Shown here in pieces: positions 26,101 to 37,990 of a stretch of 64,000 bases of DNA. The notes below the pieces were generated by a model. That model was not told where the DNA came from, made no database searches, and was given only the letters and a program-made list of their open reading frames with translations. This DNA comes from Certhia americana. Taxonomy: Eukaryota; Chordata; Aves; Passeriformes; Certhiidae. The position numbers and the translations under genes are program-made. Each line of letters starts with the position of its first letter. Position 1 is the first letter of the stretch. The stretch is taken from contig CM031879.1 in the NCBI GenBank assembly GCA_018697195.1, positions 30,584,834 to 30,648,833 of the forward strand. Reading direction: 5' to 3'.

Positions 26101-29100
26101 CAATGTTAAGCAGGAGCAGACTCTCCCTGCTTGTGGCTCTTCCTGTGACAATGTAGCTTCGTGTTAGGTTGTGGGTTATAGCAGGCTGCTCAGACACTTT
26201 GATTCATCACTTGGGGAACTTCAACTCCCTCAAGCCAATAAAAGGTGTGAGAACTTGCCTTGGTGAAGTATTGCAAAAGTAATTTCCTACAGGAGCGTGC
26301 TTTGGCATTTCCTGCCAGAACAAAGATCGCTCCCAAACTTCTCCTAAGGCTTTTTGCAGACTGCCAACCACCCCAGCTGCTCCAAGGGTTAGTATCTCAG
26401 CAGCACAACTGACAAATGCAGCCCTTGCTCCACCAGGACACTGAACTGGGCACTCCCAAAAATTTAATTCAAGGTCCTTTCTTCGTGTCTTTGCCACAGC
26501 ATGGAGCCAAGCATGCTATACCTCTCCTGCAGCAGGATGAGAGCCTCCTGCCTTTGAAAAGAAGCAGAGAAAGAAATGATGAAGTCCAGTCCCTGCAAAA
26601 CCCCCTAAAAGTTGTTTTTCAGAGGCACCTGCAAGCACATGAGCATGTTCAGTGCACACATGTGTAGAGCTTTATGCTGTTTCAAATTACCTGGCTCATT
26701 CGTATTTATATTTCTAGTGCTTATTTAGTGATTCCTTTGGAGAAGGCCTCTGGGCATAGTGAGCCTGCTGAAATACTCCAAAGCCACTATTCTGGTGATC
26801 AGATTTTACTGAATTAATCATATTATTTTTAATAAAGGCTCATAAGTAGGCAAACAGAAATTGTTTCTGTAAACAGAATAACATAGATTTCCATGGTAAG
26901 GCTTACTGCTTATGTCCCATAGCACCTGAGCCAGTCAGGATTTTACTTACTACCACCAAAAATAACAGAAATCAGAATTTTTAGAACTGATCTAGTACTC
27001 CATCTCAGGTATGCACTAACAACTTAGTAAGCAGCAGTTAAAAGGATTTTCTATTGCTGGCAGTCTCCCTCTGCCCTACATATTGCATCTAAACATGAGA
27101 AGCACCTGGCTGTCACCAACAATGACTCCAGTTGTTTCTGCATCACTACTCTACAGTTTTAAAATAAATGTAATGCTGAGCTTGCAGGCTGTCCACCGAG
27201 GAGATAGCTTGGAGAAGACATGTTGCCCCTTGGAGGGCATTTTTTTTGACCCCTGGAGCAGTATGCTTCTAGTTGACAGTGCCTCTTCAGTGGGCTGCAG
27301 TTCCATTCCCATGAGACTCTACTGTGAGTGAATTCCCTGCTCTTGCTTTAGGTCTTCAAGTGTATTTCTTGACTGATTAAATCTAAATAGGGAGCTTTTA
27401 TTAGCAGTTGGCTTGATTAATGCTGTTTAATTTTAGGGCTACTTACATATTTTTTTGCTATGTCCACCCCCCCTCCCCCAATGTGATGGCACTGGCTATC
27501 TGTATGCAAAGTTCTTGTTTAATTAATCGGGAAAGTTACTTTTCTGAGTTACCTATACACTCCTAGTAATGTCTACTGCAGTTCCAGTAGTACTAACCCA
27601 AATGTGAATGAACTAAACTAAAATGCTGTCGAATTAATTGTGTATACTTTCCTGATGGCTTACATCTCAATACATCAATCTTTCAGAAAGGGCTTCAGCT
27701 GGCAGCTGGAAAGCTATTACAAGCCAGTTCATAGTGACACTACTAGCACACAAAAACTGCCCACCATTGGTTCCAATACCCTTAGGTTGGAGATTTACTG
27801 CCCTCTTAGGATTGATTTTGCCCCAGTGAGTTCAGTGTATTCTTCATCTGAACACAGCTAAGCACAAGGTTGCAATGATGAGAGACCACCACATTTCTGT
27901 ATCACAGCTGAACAACATGCCACCAATTACTCAGGCTATGCCAGGGAAATGAACAAAGAAATGCAGTCACATCTCTGTGGCCAGCTCTGAGCCTCAGGAC
28001 TGGTATCTGTGGAATCAAAGTCTTTTTCCCTGCTGTCCAGGATATCACATTCATTTCCAAAACAAGTTACTATGGCAACTAAACCTGGGCTTAGTGGATG
28101 AAGGCACTGGTGTGCAAGTCAGTGTTTATTTTGCCAGTAATATGGCTGTCCATGTAAGATGGAAGTAGCAAGGATTTTTTATCTCTGCTCTTCACTCTCT
28201 TACCACTGAGAAAAAGAATTACTTCAGCACCTAAAGTCATATCTTCTTTGATTTCTGCTTTCCTGCTTAACTCAGTACCAGGTGCAGGATATTGGAACAA
28301 GTTGTATCAAGATGTAAAAGCAAAGACTGCAACTCATGCTCTCTGCTCACTCTTCATGGGTCAATTTTTACCCAAGCCCTGCTTCATTCATCCACACAGA
28401 AGTGACCACAGCCATCACTAAAAGTTCCAGGAGCAGGGCTCCAGCATCACTGCATAGCTGCTGCTGAGACTGAACAATCTGGGCTGCCTTGACTTTGCTG
28501 AATTCAGGTGACTTGAAAAGCTTTTCAACATAGCAAGCATTCACCAAGCAAGCCTCAGGTGCTCCCTCTGTCCCTCCTCCCACAGTACAGATCAGAGCTA
28601 GAGAACCATGGTGCCCAGCCTGCTTTCCATGCCTTGGCCCTGGTGCAACAGTGCAGTGAAGAACTTGCATATCTCCGTGGTCTGCTACAAAGGCACAGAT
28701 TAAAAATATATTTTCTTGGTTTATATTTTTTGTTTGTTTTTTAAAGGCTGAAACCTCATGAGAATGAAAGTTAATAGAATTCTTTACTCCTGAAAACCAA
28801 TACAAATGACCTGTGGCTTTACAGTTTACTGGCATTACTCGAATAGCCAAAATTCTTCTCCTTCCTCATTACTTGGAACATAAGATAATGTTCCTGTGGT
28901 TAAAACCAAAGCCTTAACAGAATGTATCCCTCACTGAAAATGTTTACAATGGCTTCAACACTTGCTAATTGCCATAGGTATTGCTAAAGCATATGCTCTC
29001 CCCAGAAAAACGAAAGTTCAGAAAAGAAGTAGGACATTTATTTTGTCTTCAAAGCCTGCAAACATTTACTACTAAATTTATAATTTCTGCCAAGTCAGTG

Positions 29101-32100
29101 TTGGATATGACATGCCAGTAGCCTGGAACTTGTCATCCACTGGATAACTAGAAAATGCTCTTCCTTAGCACTGCCCTTTGAGTGAAATGACTTCTTTCTG
29201 ATCCAACACCTTTTCTTCACACCTCACCTTAAGTGTTTCTTGAAGTGCCTTCAAAAGCTTTATGCAGTACAAAATCCTGTAGTATGTCTGAGGTTGCTGT
29301 TATTCCAATGAATCTTGCGCTTCTGCTTCTCCGTGGAAGGAGTGGAAGGCAGGAAAAGGGGAAAAGGGCTTTCTGCAGGCCTGCAGATCATGCTTCTAAG
29401 GAAAACACAGGAGGAACAGAGAGAGGACATGGCCACATCTCCTGAGCATGGCTAATCTTTTTCAACATTTTGGGCTACTCAGGATAAGACCCCTCCACCT
29501 ATCAAACTGCAGTGAAGGAGAATGTATATGGCAGAGACTTGCTTTGCTTTGAATTTAGTCTCTCCTCACTACACCTGTGAGGAAACCACACTTAGGCTAT
29601 TTGTTGCCCTGAAATGATCAAACATTTTTTATTTTCAAGTGATTCTGTCAGAGAATTAATAATAACCCAAAAAAGAGATGTACCATAGACTGGCCAAACT
29701 ACAATCCATAAGTGCTGCTCTTGCCTCTGGTAAGGCATCTTTTGAGAATTTGGAGGAATGAGAATTTCAGAGAATGAAAAGAAATCCCTACTACTGCATG
29801 GCCCCAGTGTGTTGTTCAGTTTTGCAACTTTCTTTGCCCCATCTTTAGGAGAAGACAGGAAAAAGGATTTTTTTCCAAATACTACAGACTGGAGAAGCTT
29901 AGTAACTAAGTTAGTCCTTCCTCTAGAGACCTCTAAGACTCTAATATGAAGCAGTTATTGTTTATGCAGACACAGATGTAAGAAAGCGAGGGCTAAGAAG
30001 ACCAGTCACAGAAAACACGAAAAATACACACCATTTAGATTAGAAAATGAATAATTATTAAAAAACAGAAAATTAAAGCTTCCTAACCAAAGCCTGAAGT
30101 AAACTAGTTCTACAACAGCAATATATGACAACACTTTTTAGCTTCCATCCTTACACAGTGTTAGCACTTCTAGCAAAAACGACCCTGATGGACTGCCTCA
30201 AGGAAGAAGTCAGATACCATGAACCACAAAAATGGCTCAGAATCATCAATTCTGACTCCTCAAAAATTCTATTTAAGCTACACTGCCAGTCAGCAAATAT
30301 GTGGCTGTTTCCATGCCACTGTCATTTACTTCATAAAAGCAAATTAAGCCCCAAATCTGACTTCCTATAATGAGAACTAAACATGAGGAAAGCAGCTGAC
30401 AAGCACCATGACAAAGAAGAGGAAGTATAAATGTAGTAAGCTTCAAAACAAGCAGAAAATCCAGAAAGAACTGAAGTGGTAAACAAATTCAATTTTCAAT
30501 TCACTATTTTATTACACTGGGACTGTGTTATAAACACACTCTCCCACACCTGGTCTCTGGAAGTACCAATGAAGTTACTTTACCTGCACCCACACAAAAC
30601 CATCACAAAAATATTCAATGAGCTCCTACCATTTAAGAAGCCAAAATTCCTTAACATTAATTTTACACTCGCAAAAAGGAGGAGAAATCTATTCTGGATA
30701 TGACAATGTATGCTCAAGTAGAGTGTGAATATGGCCTGAAAACATAAGTACTGGGGAGAAAAAGCAAGGAGGCAAAAAGATGATAAAAAAGAGCTGATGA
30801 AGCAAAGTAAAAAATTCAGTGACCCTGCAAGTCTGTGAAGCTTTCAAAACATCAGGCTCTTTGCTTTGATGCCATGTTCTGCCAATAAATTAAGAAAAGC
30901 CCAAGAAGACATTTTCAGATTTAGTGAGGGTTTCAGGGTGTATGGAAAAGTCAAATCCACTTGTGATGTTCTGTTTCTTGTATAATGATAAAGGCATAGC
31001 TTCCCTCTGTGGCTCCAAGCACAGCACAAAATGGAAGTGCCTGCAGTCTCCAAGCAGCTCCAGACAACACAAAAGCCAGAACAATGCTCGTGCCAAACAT
31101 GGTTAATATGATCATATTGCATTACAGTCATTGTAGTGATATTGGACAAATGTTATGTTGCAAGAGGCTATACAATAATTGGGCAGTAATCAGTAAAAAC
31201 ATTAAGTCCCTGTTTTACAACTGCTTCATCAGTAGCTATAAAACAACATCCTAATAAAGAGCATAAAACTAAAAAGAACTGAGATTATGGCGTTATGGCA
31301 CTTTAGAAGTAAAAGTAATTTTAGCAATACAGAATTGAGCAGCACTATTTAAAACAACGACCAGAGAAGATATACTATTCCATATTTTAAAAAGAAAAGA
31401 AACAAAAAGCAGCTATTCCAATAGCCTAGTTTTCACAGCAAATATACTATGCTGGTAAGCAAAACACAGTGCCTCGATGCTCACCAAAAAAAGCACTATA
31501 TACTGGATAGCTGACTATAGCACTATCAGTCCTTAATAAGATAACCTTGCATGAACAATGCTAATCACTGAAAAGAAGAAAGAGAGAGAAAGAAACATTA
31601 GAAAAAGCTTTGGCCAATATTCAGATATGAATCCTGACTGTACAAGTAGGTATATTTATGGCAGAGTCCAAGAATGATCAGACAAGCCATTAGAGAATGA
31701 AAGCAGTTCCTTGCTCGTTGTTTTTATCAGGCTCTGAATACATCACCTCATTTTTAGTAGGGTTCTGGTATCATGTGCAGTTAACATGTAATTATTATAG
31801 AACTGTGATTGCATCATTAGCAGAAGTTTAATTATATCATTGACATTAGTGATGCCATAACATCAAGCTCAATAATAGTTCATAACAAAACCTACAATTA
31901 GCACAGTTTTTCCTCCCTTTTACACCAACCAAAAGCGTTCAGCTTGGAGAAGCCTAATAGTCCATACAGAAGTGAGCTAGGGCTGAACCTGAAAGGATTG
32001 CTGGCTGGTAATTTAGTAATATGGTAATTAAAGTCTTTTCATGATGTAATTACACATCAACTACAAAAGGACAGCTGCTATACAACACTGCCAGGGTACA

Positions 32101-34970
32101 TGGCATGAAATGATTAGATTTGAGAAGCTTTGGTGGATAAACTGAATACCACAGACATAAGTCTGAGGTATAGCTGGCACCACACAGTACATTATTATTC
32201 AGGTCTCACACGTAATGTTTCCTTAGTCTCATTGTGATAATAACAGTTTGTTGCACATACCTTGGTCCTCTGACAGCAGGAGCTGTTCAAAACTCACCTT
32301 TAAAAACCTCTGCTGTTTTAAGTTCCCTGAAATTATAAAACCTAACCTTCACCTGGGGAGAGGCAGTATAACTGAGGTTCGCATGAACCCAAAATGTTTA
32401 TTACCCACACAAAACCTTCTCTCACAGATTCCTATCTGTAGGAAACTTGATTTATTTGTAGGCTTTTTCCAGTGGTGTAGCAGAGAGGAAAGAAGGAGAA
32501 TAAGGAGAGGAGAAAGGCACAAATGAGTAGGTGAATTCGAAGAAACTAAGAACTAAGCATTTCGTCATCTAGGTCCAACAGCAACAAGAGGAAGTTGTCT
32601 GAGTGAAAAAAGTTTTTTCTTTCTAAAAGTCTAAAAACTTCTCTTTCTAAAAAAAACTTGAGTGAAAAACCCACCCTCCTCCTCGAGAGCAGAAAACTAT
32701 TCCTTGAAGTAGTTTCTTTATTGTATTTCTCACTGCCCTCCCTTTTATCTGTACAAACCACGAAGGTGACCACATAAGGAATAAGACAGCCAAAAGTAAC
32801 AAATTTTTCCAACTAACACAAGTAAAATTTCTTGACTACATAAGTGGGCTCTTCAAAATACAGGAATGTACTGTGCACTCTGGTAGTGGGCAGACAACCT
32901 CAGAGTGGCTCGTCTAAAATGCCTTTTTTTGTCATGACAGCTGTTTTTTTTCCCAGTAAGTGGGAAAGAGGGGCTTTGGTGGGAGAGAGACCCAGACCAA
33001 CTGATCTACACTTTAAAGCTTTAAATTTTTTTTTGAGCTAGGAAAATATAGGAATGGTCTCATCTGAAAATGAAATACTTTGGAATAATTCTCCTCAGCA
33101 AATCAGAGAGATTTTCTGCGAGGTCCATTTGGGAAGCACAAAACCAAACTATTTTAAATCTGGAGGGACTTTATTAGCAATAAGACGTTAGGAGTGAGAA
33201 TTTGAATCCTGGTTCAAACAACACCCAGTCTTGCTGATGGTCTCCTCTTCTCCTGCCTTTTCTGAAGAGATGTTCTGAGTAGACTTAATGAAGATGCAAA
33301 ACTTCCTGAAGACTTAGTATGCTTAACAACAGTTACACCAATACTCTGGCACCAACTCCAGATCACCACCAACAGGAGTGTCTTGCCCTTAGGTATCAGA
33401 GGCTGCAGGGGAGCTGAGGCTGCTCTCAGGGAGCACAGAAGGAATCTTGAAGGAATTGGAAGCAGCCAGTTCCAGTCATTTAAGAACAAAGATCATGACT
33501 ACTCAGAAGTAAGTCCTGCATGGCTAGTTTTACACAGCATACTTTCAAGAGACGATAAAGCAATTTAGCCAACTCAAACAAAGAGATTCAACTGTACTTC
33601 AAGTGCAATAGCACAAGAAAACATGATTATTTCTAATTTAATGGCAGGAGAGATAGAATGTAGCTCAGCTAGTATTTCTGTTGGCCAGATAGGTGATCAC
33701 CTCAAACATGTTTGCAGCTACTATATGAGGACTTACTTGACATTTGATACAAGAAGGAGATTCAAACACATCACTTGTCAATAGCAACTGTGTGAGCAAC
33801 TTACAACACATACAGCAAATTTAGCATCTTAAAAACAATCACCAACATGAAAAGAACAGGAATTTTATGCACAAAGGATTTATCTGATTTCCTACACGGT
33901 GCAAAGCAGCCAGAGGTAACAAAAATCTTAGATTTAAACTATAAACCCCTTAACTTTTGAGTGTTGTCTCTGTAAGTACGTGGGTGTACACACTACAAAC
34001 ATGAACTGTGTGTGCACAAACCTTAAACACACTCATAACCACATCAGTCTTCACCTAAAGACAACATGGTCCAAAGGTTTGCAGATGTTAATTACTCAGC
34101 TATTAATGAACAGAATACAAGAGCAGTTCGTGTCATCTGGGAACTCTTCTCCCTGCCCTGTTTATGCAGTGCACTGCCAAAAGAAACATGTGAAGTCTGA
34201 AGTCTCACAAGAAGCCTCATTATCTCTCTCCAATGGTGGTAAGGGCAAAGGTAGAGAGGGGGAAAGAATGCAGGTGAGAGATTTCCAGCATACGCCTATC
34301 TTAGAAACATGAGAAGACAAAGAAAATGCTTCTTATCATGAGTTCTCAAGCACCCAACTTCAAAATAAAACAAAGTAACAGCTCATGAGCAACAGCATTC
34401 AGTTCTGCAAAATAGACAAGCACATGAGCTAGAACAGGACAAGGCAAAAAACTTATACTGTGATAGCTTGTCTCACTCTCCTCCCCCAAGGCAAGAGTAG
34501 CAGCTATTTGCTTACTGATCACTACTTTCAATTACACAAAAAGCTGAAAGCCAAATGGCCTATCAAGACCAAGGCTGGCAACAGGAGCCACAGGACTTCT
34601 ATGGAACAAATGCAGCTTTACCAGATGTTCTGGGAACAGTCACCTTGTCAGTGTTCACACTCAATCCTACTACACACCCAATACCTCTTCTGTTTCAATG
34701 GCTTTTTAGCACCTTTCCACCTCTCTGAGAACATCAAGTCATTCAGAAACTGCTACAGGACCAGAACTGCTGTAAGTTTCCCTGACTGCAACCACTGCTC
34801 AAGATACTGGAATGCTATCCCTGGCACTTGCATTCATTTCTGCGAGAAGTGCTAAGTGTCCAGCCAAGAAACAGAACCTTCTTGTGATGCCATCTGCATT
34901 TAAGGAACACGGTAACACCAGGCCGGGGGAGTTTGGGGTGAACGATTAGATGGGGAGACAAGAGACTTAC
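20134..34970 (-). other. PPM1H: PPM1H intron 4 (about 14.8 kb)
   Basis: This is the largest complete intron in the window, with donor GTAAGT at 34970 and acceptor CAG at 20136-20134. It contains an A/C (here T/G) tract at 24580-24610, a doubled CATGCATG near 23266-23284 and a TTTAAAGCTTTAAA palindrome at 33012-33025. It also has a cluster of TAATTA cores at 31789-32052. I see no CR1 fragment, RNA gene or coding exon. Open frames such as 23627-24112 (-), 28368-28850 (-) and 34460-34855 (+) lack domains or conservation signs and are treated as chance. Confidence 0.85.
24580..24610. repeat. T/G-only low-complexity tract
   Basis: The run consists of T and G (TTTTGGGGTTTTTTTG followed by TTTG units). 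It is the complement of the A/C tracts seen elsewhere in the window. It could be a degenerated A-rich tail on the minus strand, but no retroelement body is visible next to it. Confidence 0.65.
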
Positions 34971-35083
34971 CTGCTATCACCAGCATTTGCCACATAAAGC
35001 TTCCCCAATAAATACACCACCACTAGGGCTGTGCAACCACCAGAAATGTTATACACGGTCCTCTCTCGCTCTATTTGCAAATC
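34971..35083 (-). CDS. PPM1H: PPM1H exon 4, internal coding exon (PP2C core through GDS)
   Basis: This 113-base internal exon is read on the minus strand. The acceptor is CTCTTTTCCCACAG and the donor is AGCAG|GTAAGT, close to consensus. It enters in phase 0 and encodes 37 residues, beginning DLQIERERTVYNISGGCTAL and ending in KLYVANAGDS plus AG of a split Arg codon. GGCTALV and ANAGDSR are core PP2C motifs, and the Asp of GDSR lies at the metal and catalytic site. If the His of DGH in exon 3 is human H153 (numbering from memory), this Asp counts out exactly at 288. That is the position of the D288A substrate-trapping mutant described for human PPM1H, so spacing is conserved. ERERTVYN appears to differ slightly from the human peptide at TV. 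A CU-rich tandem repeat lies 155-202 bases upstream in the transcript. Confidence 0.97.
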
Positions 35084-35237
35084 CTGTGGGAAAAGAGAAC
35101 AAGATTTATAAAGACAGCATTGCAATTAATGCTTGAGAAAACGAAGTCTCCCCTAAAAACCAAAAATAAAATAGAGTCTTTACTAAACTGTATGTCCCAC
35201 TGTCTGTCTTTTCTTGTAGCTATGGCCACATCAGCTG

Positions 35238-35285
35238 GGAGAAGAAGAGAAACCTGAGGAAGGAGAAGAAGAGAAACTTGAGAAG
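35238..35285. repeat. GA-rich 24-bp tandem repeat, two copies
   Basis: The unit GGAGAAGAAGAGAAACCTGA followed by GGAA occupies 35238-35261 and is repeated from 35262 with a C-to-T change and a diverged end. On the gene strand it is CU-rich, with repeated CTTCTTC and TCTTCTTC words. It lies 155-202 bases upstream of exon 4 in the transcript. Confidence 0.85.
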
Positions 35286-35751
35286 CACCTATTACTTATA
35301 CAAAGATGTTTGGGAAAAATCAGCTCAGGAGACTGTAAAACATCAGGCACTAAGGAATAAACAGAAACTCTCAGGGATGCAAGAGAATTTGCTATGGCAA
35401 AAGCACAATGAAGGCAAAGATAAATGCAGCTTAACAACAGGTACCTGGTGGTATAATTGGAGAGTGCTTTACATAGACAGCAGATAATTAATGAGACCCA
35501 GCTAAAACATGAATAACTACCTACTTCCCTAGAGAAATGCTAGGATTGTGGGGTGTACACCTTAAGAACAACAGCAAGATGCACTCATTCCACAAGGCTA
35601 CCCTTCAGAAACACAGGGAATGAGTGGATGCTAAACTGATTCTGAGTGCAAGGCATATTACATATTAAAAAGTCCTTCTGCTTAACAGAATTGGAGAACG
35701 CATATTATACTTATTACCAACAGTCAATAAAGTACAGGAAACAGAAAAAAT

Positions 35752-35790
35752 GCACACACACGCATACACACACATATATATATACATACA
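35752..35790. repeat. CA/TA compound microsatellite
   Basis: A short CA run interrupted by CGCATA leads into a TA run and ends in TACATACA. It is an ordinary imperfect dinucleotide repeat within intron 3. Confidence 0.85.
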
Positions 35791-36110
35791 CTGCCTCAAG
35801 AAAGCTTGCAAAACATAGAGCAAGTAAGCAAATAAGCTACTTTCATCCATACATTTTAAACAAACACTGAAGTGTACACCAATGAATTAATTCTGCTGTC
35901 TGTAGTTTAGCTTTAGGTAATAACATGGTACAAATTATCCTTCTCTCCTGTGTCCAGAACCAAATCCCATTTCAAACTGGTCTGTCCTTATAATATTGGA
36001 TTCAAACAGGGAGCATCATTTAACATCCCTATTGCAAGTACTGACAGATTTTTTCCAGCTAAACCCTGCCTACTTTTACGTGATTTTTATTATGAATATG
36101 TTTGTCTCTG

Positions 36111-36126
36111 TGTGTATGCATACACA
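36111..36126. repeat. 16-bp perfect palindrome
   Basis: TGTGTATGCATACACA is its own reverse complement with no spacer. It is an alternating purine/pyrimidine run apart from its centre context. It is short enough to arise by chance from TG/TA-rich sequence. Confidence 0.8.
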
Positions 36127-36596
36127 TAGATCTATACTTCAGCCATTTTCATATCTGCACTGAGCAACAAAACTCAAATTGTTCATGCCTTGGGGTATGG
36201 AATTTTGAGCTTTATTCTAGAGCTAAATTTGTCTGAAGAAAAACACTACAGTATATACAAACTATGACAGCTTCAATTTGATTGAAAATCTGCACAGCTG
36301 GGAGGAGATCCCTGTCCCACGCTTTATCTCCTACAAATTTTGGGGGAGGGAGGTGACCTGGTGCAGCAGCAGGGATGCTCAGCAGCACTCAAGCACTCTC
36401 CTGAGCCAGTGGGCAGATGTGTCTGTCACAAATAACTCGCTGACTCCTCACTGGCCAATGCACCTACATCCCATTTGTGCCACTGTGAACACAGTGCCAA
36501 AGTGCTGTCCCAGTGGGCCATCCTCAGCTGTGTGTACAAACTGCACGTGGCTGCCACAGGGACACGAGTTCTACTGCACTCACCAACTTTTTCTGA

Positions 36597-36620
36597 GGGG
36601 GTGGGGATGGGGGGTGAGGG
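36597..36620 (+). other. G-run cluster with quadruplex potential
   Basis: On the + strand the order is G5, T, G4, AT, G6, TGA, G3. Four runs of at least three G with loops of one to three bases satisfy the usual G-quadruplex pattern. The G-rich strand is the template strand for PPM1H transcription. Folding in cells is not shown by sequence. Confidence 0.6.
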
Positions 36621-37544
36621 CCAGGAGGAAAACACTTCCAAGGAATAAATCGTATCTTGCAGAACCTTTGGTCACAGACACGGGCCTCTTAGAAATGCCT
36701 CTTTATCTAATCTTGCCATAGAGAAGCTGATTCTCCTCCCCATGGTTTCTATATATTTTTAAATTAAGCCGAAAAGAAGAGTTCAAAGGAAGCAGACATT
36801 TCTAACCATCAAAATAATTTAAACTTACAAATACTATGGATTTTCCAAGCACTGCCAGGAATTTTAGGAAACCTTTATTTTCACAGTACAGAATATCCTC
36901 CAAGACCTTCAAACAATGTGCAATTTCTCACCTGGTTTCAGCTCTACCGTGTATATACTTTGCAAGTGCTGAAATGCGAGAATTAAAAAATATTTCTTCC
37001 AATAAGCAGAATTCAGAAGCATCTATTATTGAAGACTGATAATGCTTAGAGCCTCTTTTTCACAATTTCTTTGACTTAAACTACATCTGTGTACTGAGTT
37101 TTCTCAAATCATTGCTGTTGTTGGGCTCTCCCATCTAGAACTTCAATTTACTACCATGACTTGTCAGAGTACAGTGAGTGCCATGTATGATTCAATATTA
37201 CATACTTTGCTTGACATTTTCGTTTTCAGCAGCAAGGAAAGAAGGAGGGCAAGGCTTTCCAACAGCTCAACAAGATTTGAGGGGGAAAAATAAAGCAAAA
37301 TAAAATTAAGCTCATTAATGCCACCAACTCATTCTGATGTAGAGAGACATTGCCTTTTAATGACATACTTTATAACAGTGGTGCTGGGAAAGTAACACAA
37401 ACACGGGCAGAAGCCCCAAAATGCCTCTAAAGCCTTTATGAGTGTGAAGGGGCCCATTCTAGACAGAGTGTATACAAAGCTTTCCTCATTTGCCACCGGG
37501 AGAATGATTTCGGAGCAAGCGGGGACTTTTTGGTGCTGTTTTTT

Positions 37545-37577
37545 GTTTGGTTGGTTTTGGTTTTGTTTTGTTTTTCC
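37545..37577. repeat. T/G tract (A/C on the gene strand) flanking the GC island
   Basis: Repeated GGTTGG, TTTTGG and TTTTG units with almost no other bases. On the minus strand it reads as a C-interrupted A-rich run immediately after the GC-rich island, in the position a degenerated poly(A) tail would have. No target-site duplication was established. Confidence 0.65.
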
Positions 37578-37589
37578 GAAGAAGCAGTT

Positions 37590-37990
37590 GATTTAGTCGG
37601 AGCTCTGCCGTCCGTGCCGTGACTCGTGCTGCAGCGGGTGGCAAGGTGCTCCCCTTGCCGCGGACCCCTTTCCTTGGTGCGGGACGCGGGAGGGCGGAGC
37701 ACAGCCTGCAGGGGACTGTACCGCGGTGTACCGAGCAGGTGAGGGCGAGCAGGGCGGCTCTCCGCGCCGAGCCCGGCGGCGGGAGGGCGGCGGGAGAGCG
37801 GCGGGAGGGCGGCGGGAGAGAGGCGGGAGAGAGGCGGGAGGGCGGCGGGCCGGGCCGAGGCTCGGGCCCTGCTGCCCACAGGCAGCGACCGGCGGAACCC
37901 GCGCGGGCCGCTCCTGCCACCTGGCGGAGGCTGAGCGCTGCCGCTCCCGCCCGCGGCCCCCTCTGCTGACCCCTCTGCTGGGGCCCCCTG
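37590..37990. promoter_or_regulatory. isolated intronic CpG/GC-rich island
   Basis: About 400 bases of very GC-rich sequence with many CpG dinucleotides (for example CCGCGGACCCC, GGACGCGGGAGG, CCCGCGCGGGCCGC) stand inside an otherwise AT-rich, CpG-poor 7-kb intron. Retained CpGs usually mean an unmethylated island or a recent GC-rich insertion. A good splice donor pattern, CAG|GTGAGG, occurs on the + strand at 37737-37744. That would fit a first exon of an antisense transcript, but no promoter element or supporting coding exon is visible. Overlapping open frames on both strands have Pro/Arg/Ala/Gly-rich composition expected of any GC-rich DNA. Alternatives are an internal PPM1H promoter, a retrocopied GC-rich 5' region, or non-functional GC-rich repeat DNA. 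Confidence 0.55.
37776..37851 (+). repeat. G-rich minisatellite, 10-12 bp unit, about seven copies
   Basis: Variants of GGCGGCGGGAG, GCGGCGGGAG and GAGGCGGGAGA follow one another without spacers and end in GGCGGCGGG. The unit alternates between about 10 and 12 bases. The + strand carries many GGG and GG runs, so quadruplex formation and copy-number variation are likely. Short-read assemblies often miscount such arrays. Confidence 0.85.

Noticed and set aside
28368..28850. 160-residue open frame on the minus strand in intron 4
   Set aside because: No known domain or signal peptide, and the composition looks random. Position inside a PPM1H intron gives no support.
33201..33221. GGTTCAAAC considered as a tRNA T-arm
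   Set aside because: No matching A-box, anticodon arm or acceptor stem could be placed around it.
34460..34855. 131-residue open frame with several Cys and His, close to exon 4
   Set aside because: I checked for zinc-finger spacing because of the Cys/His content. No C2H2 or other regular pattern appears.
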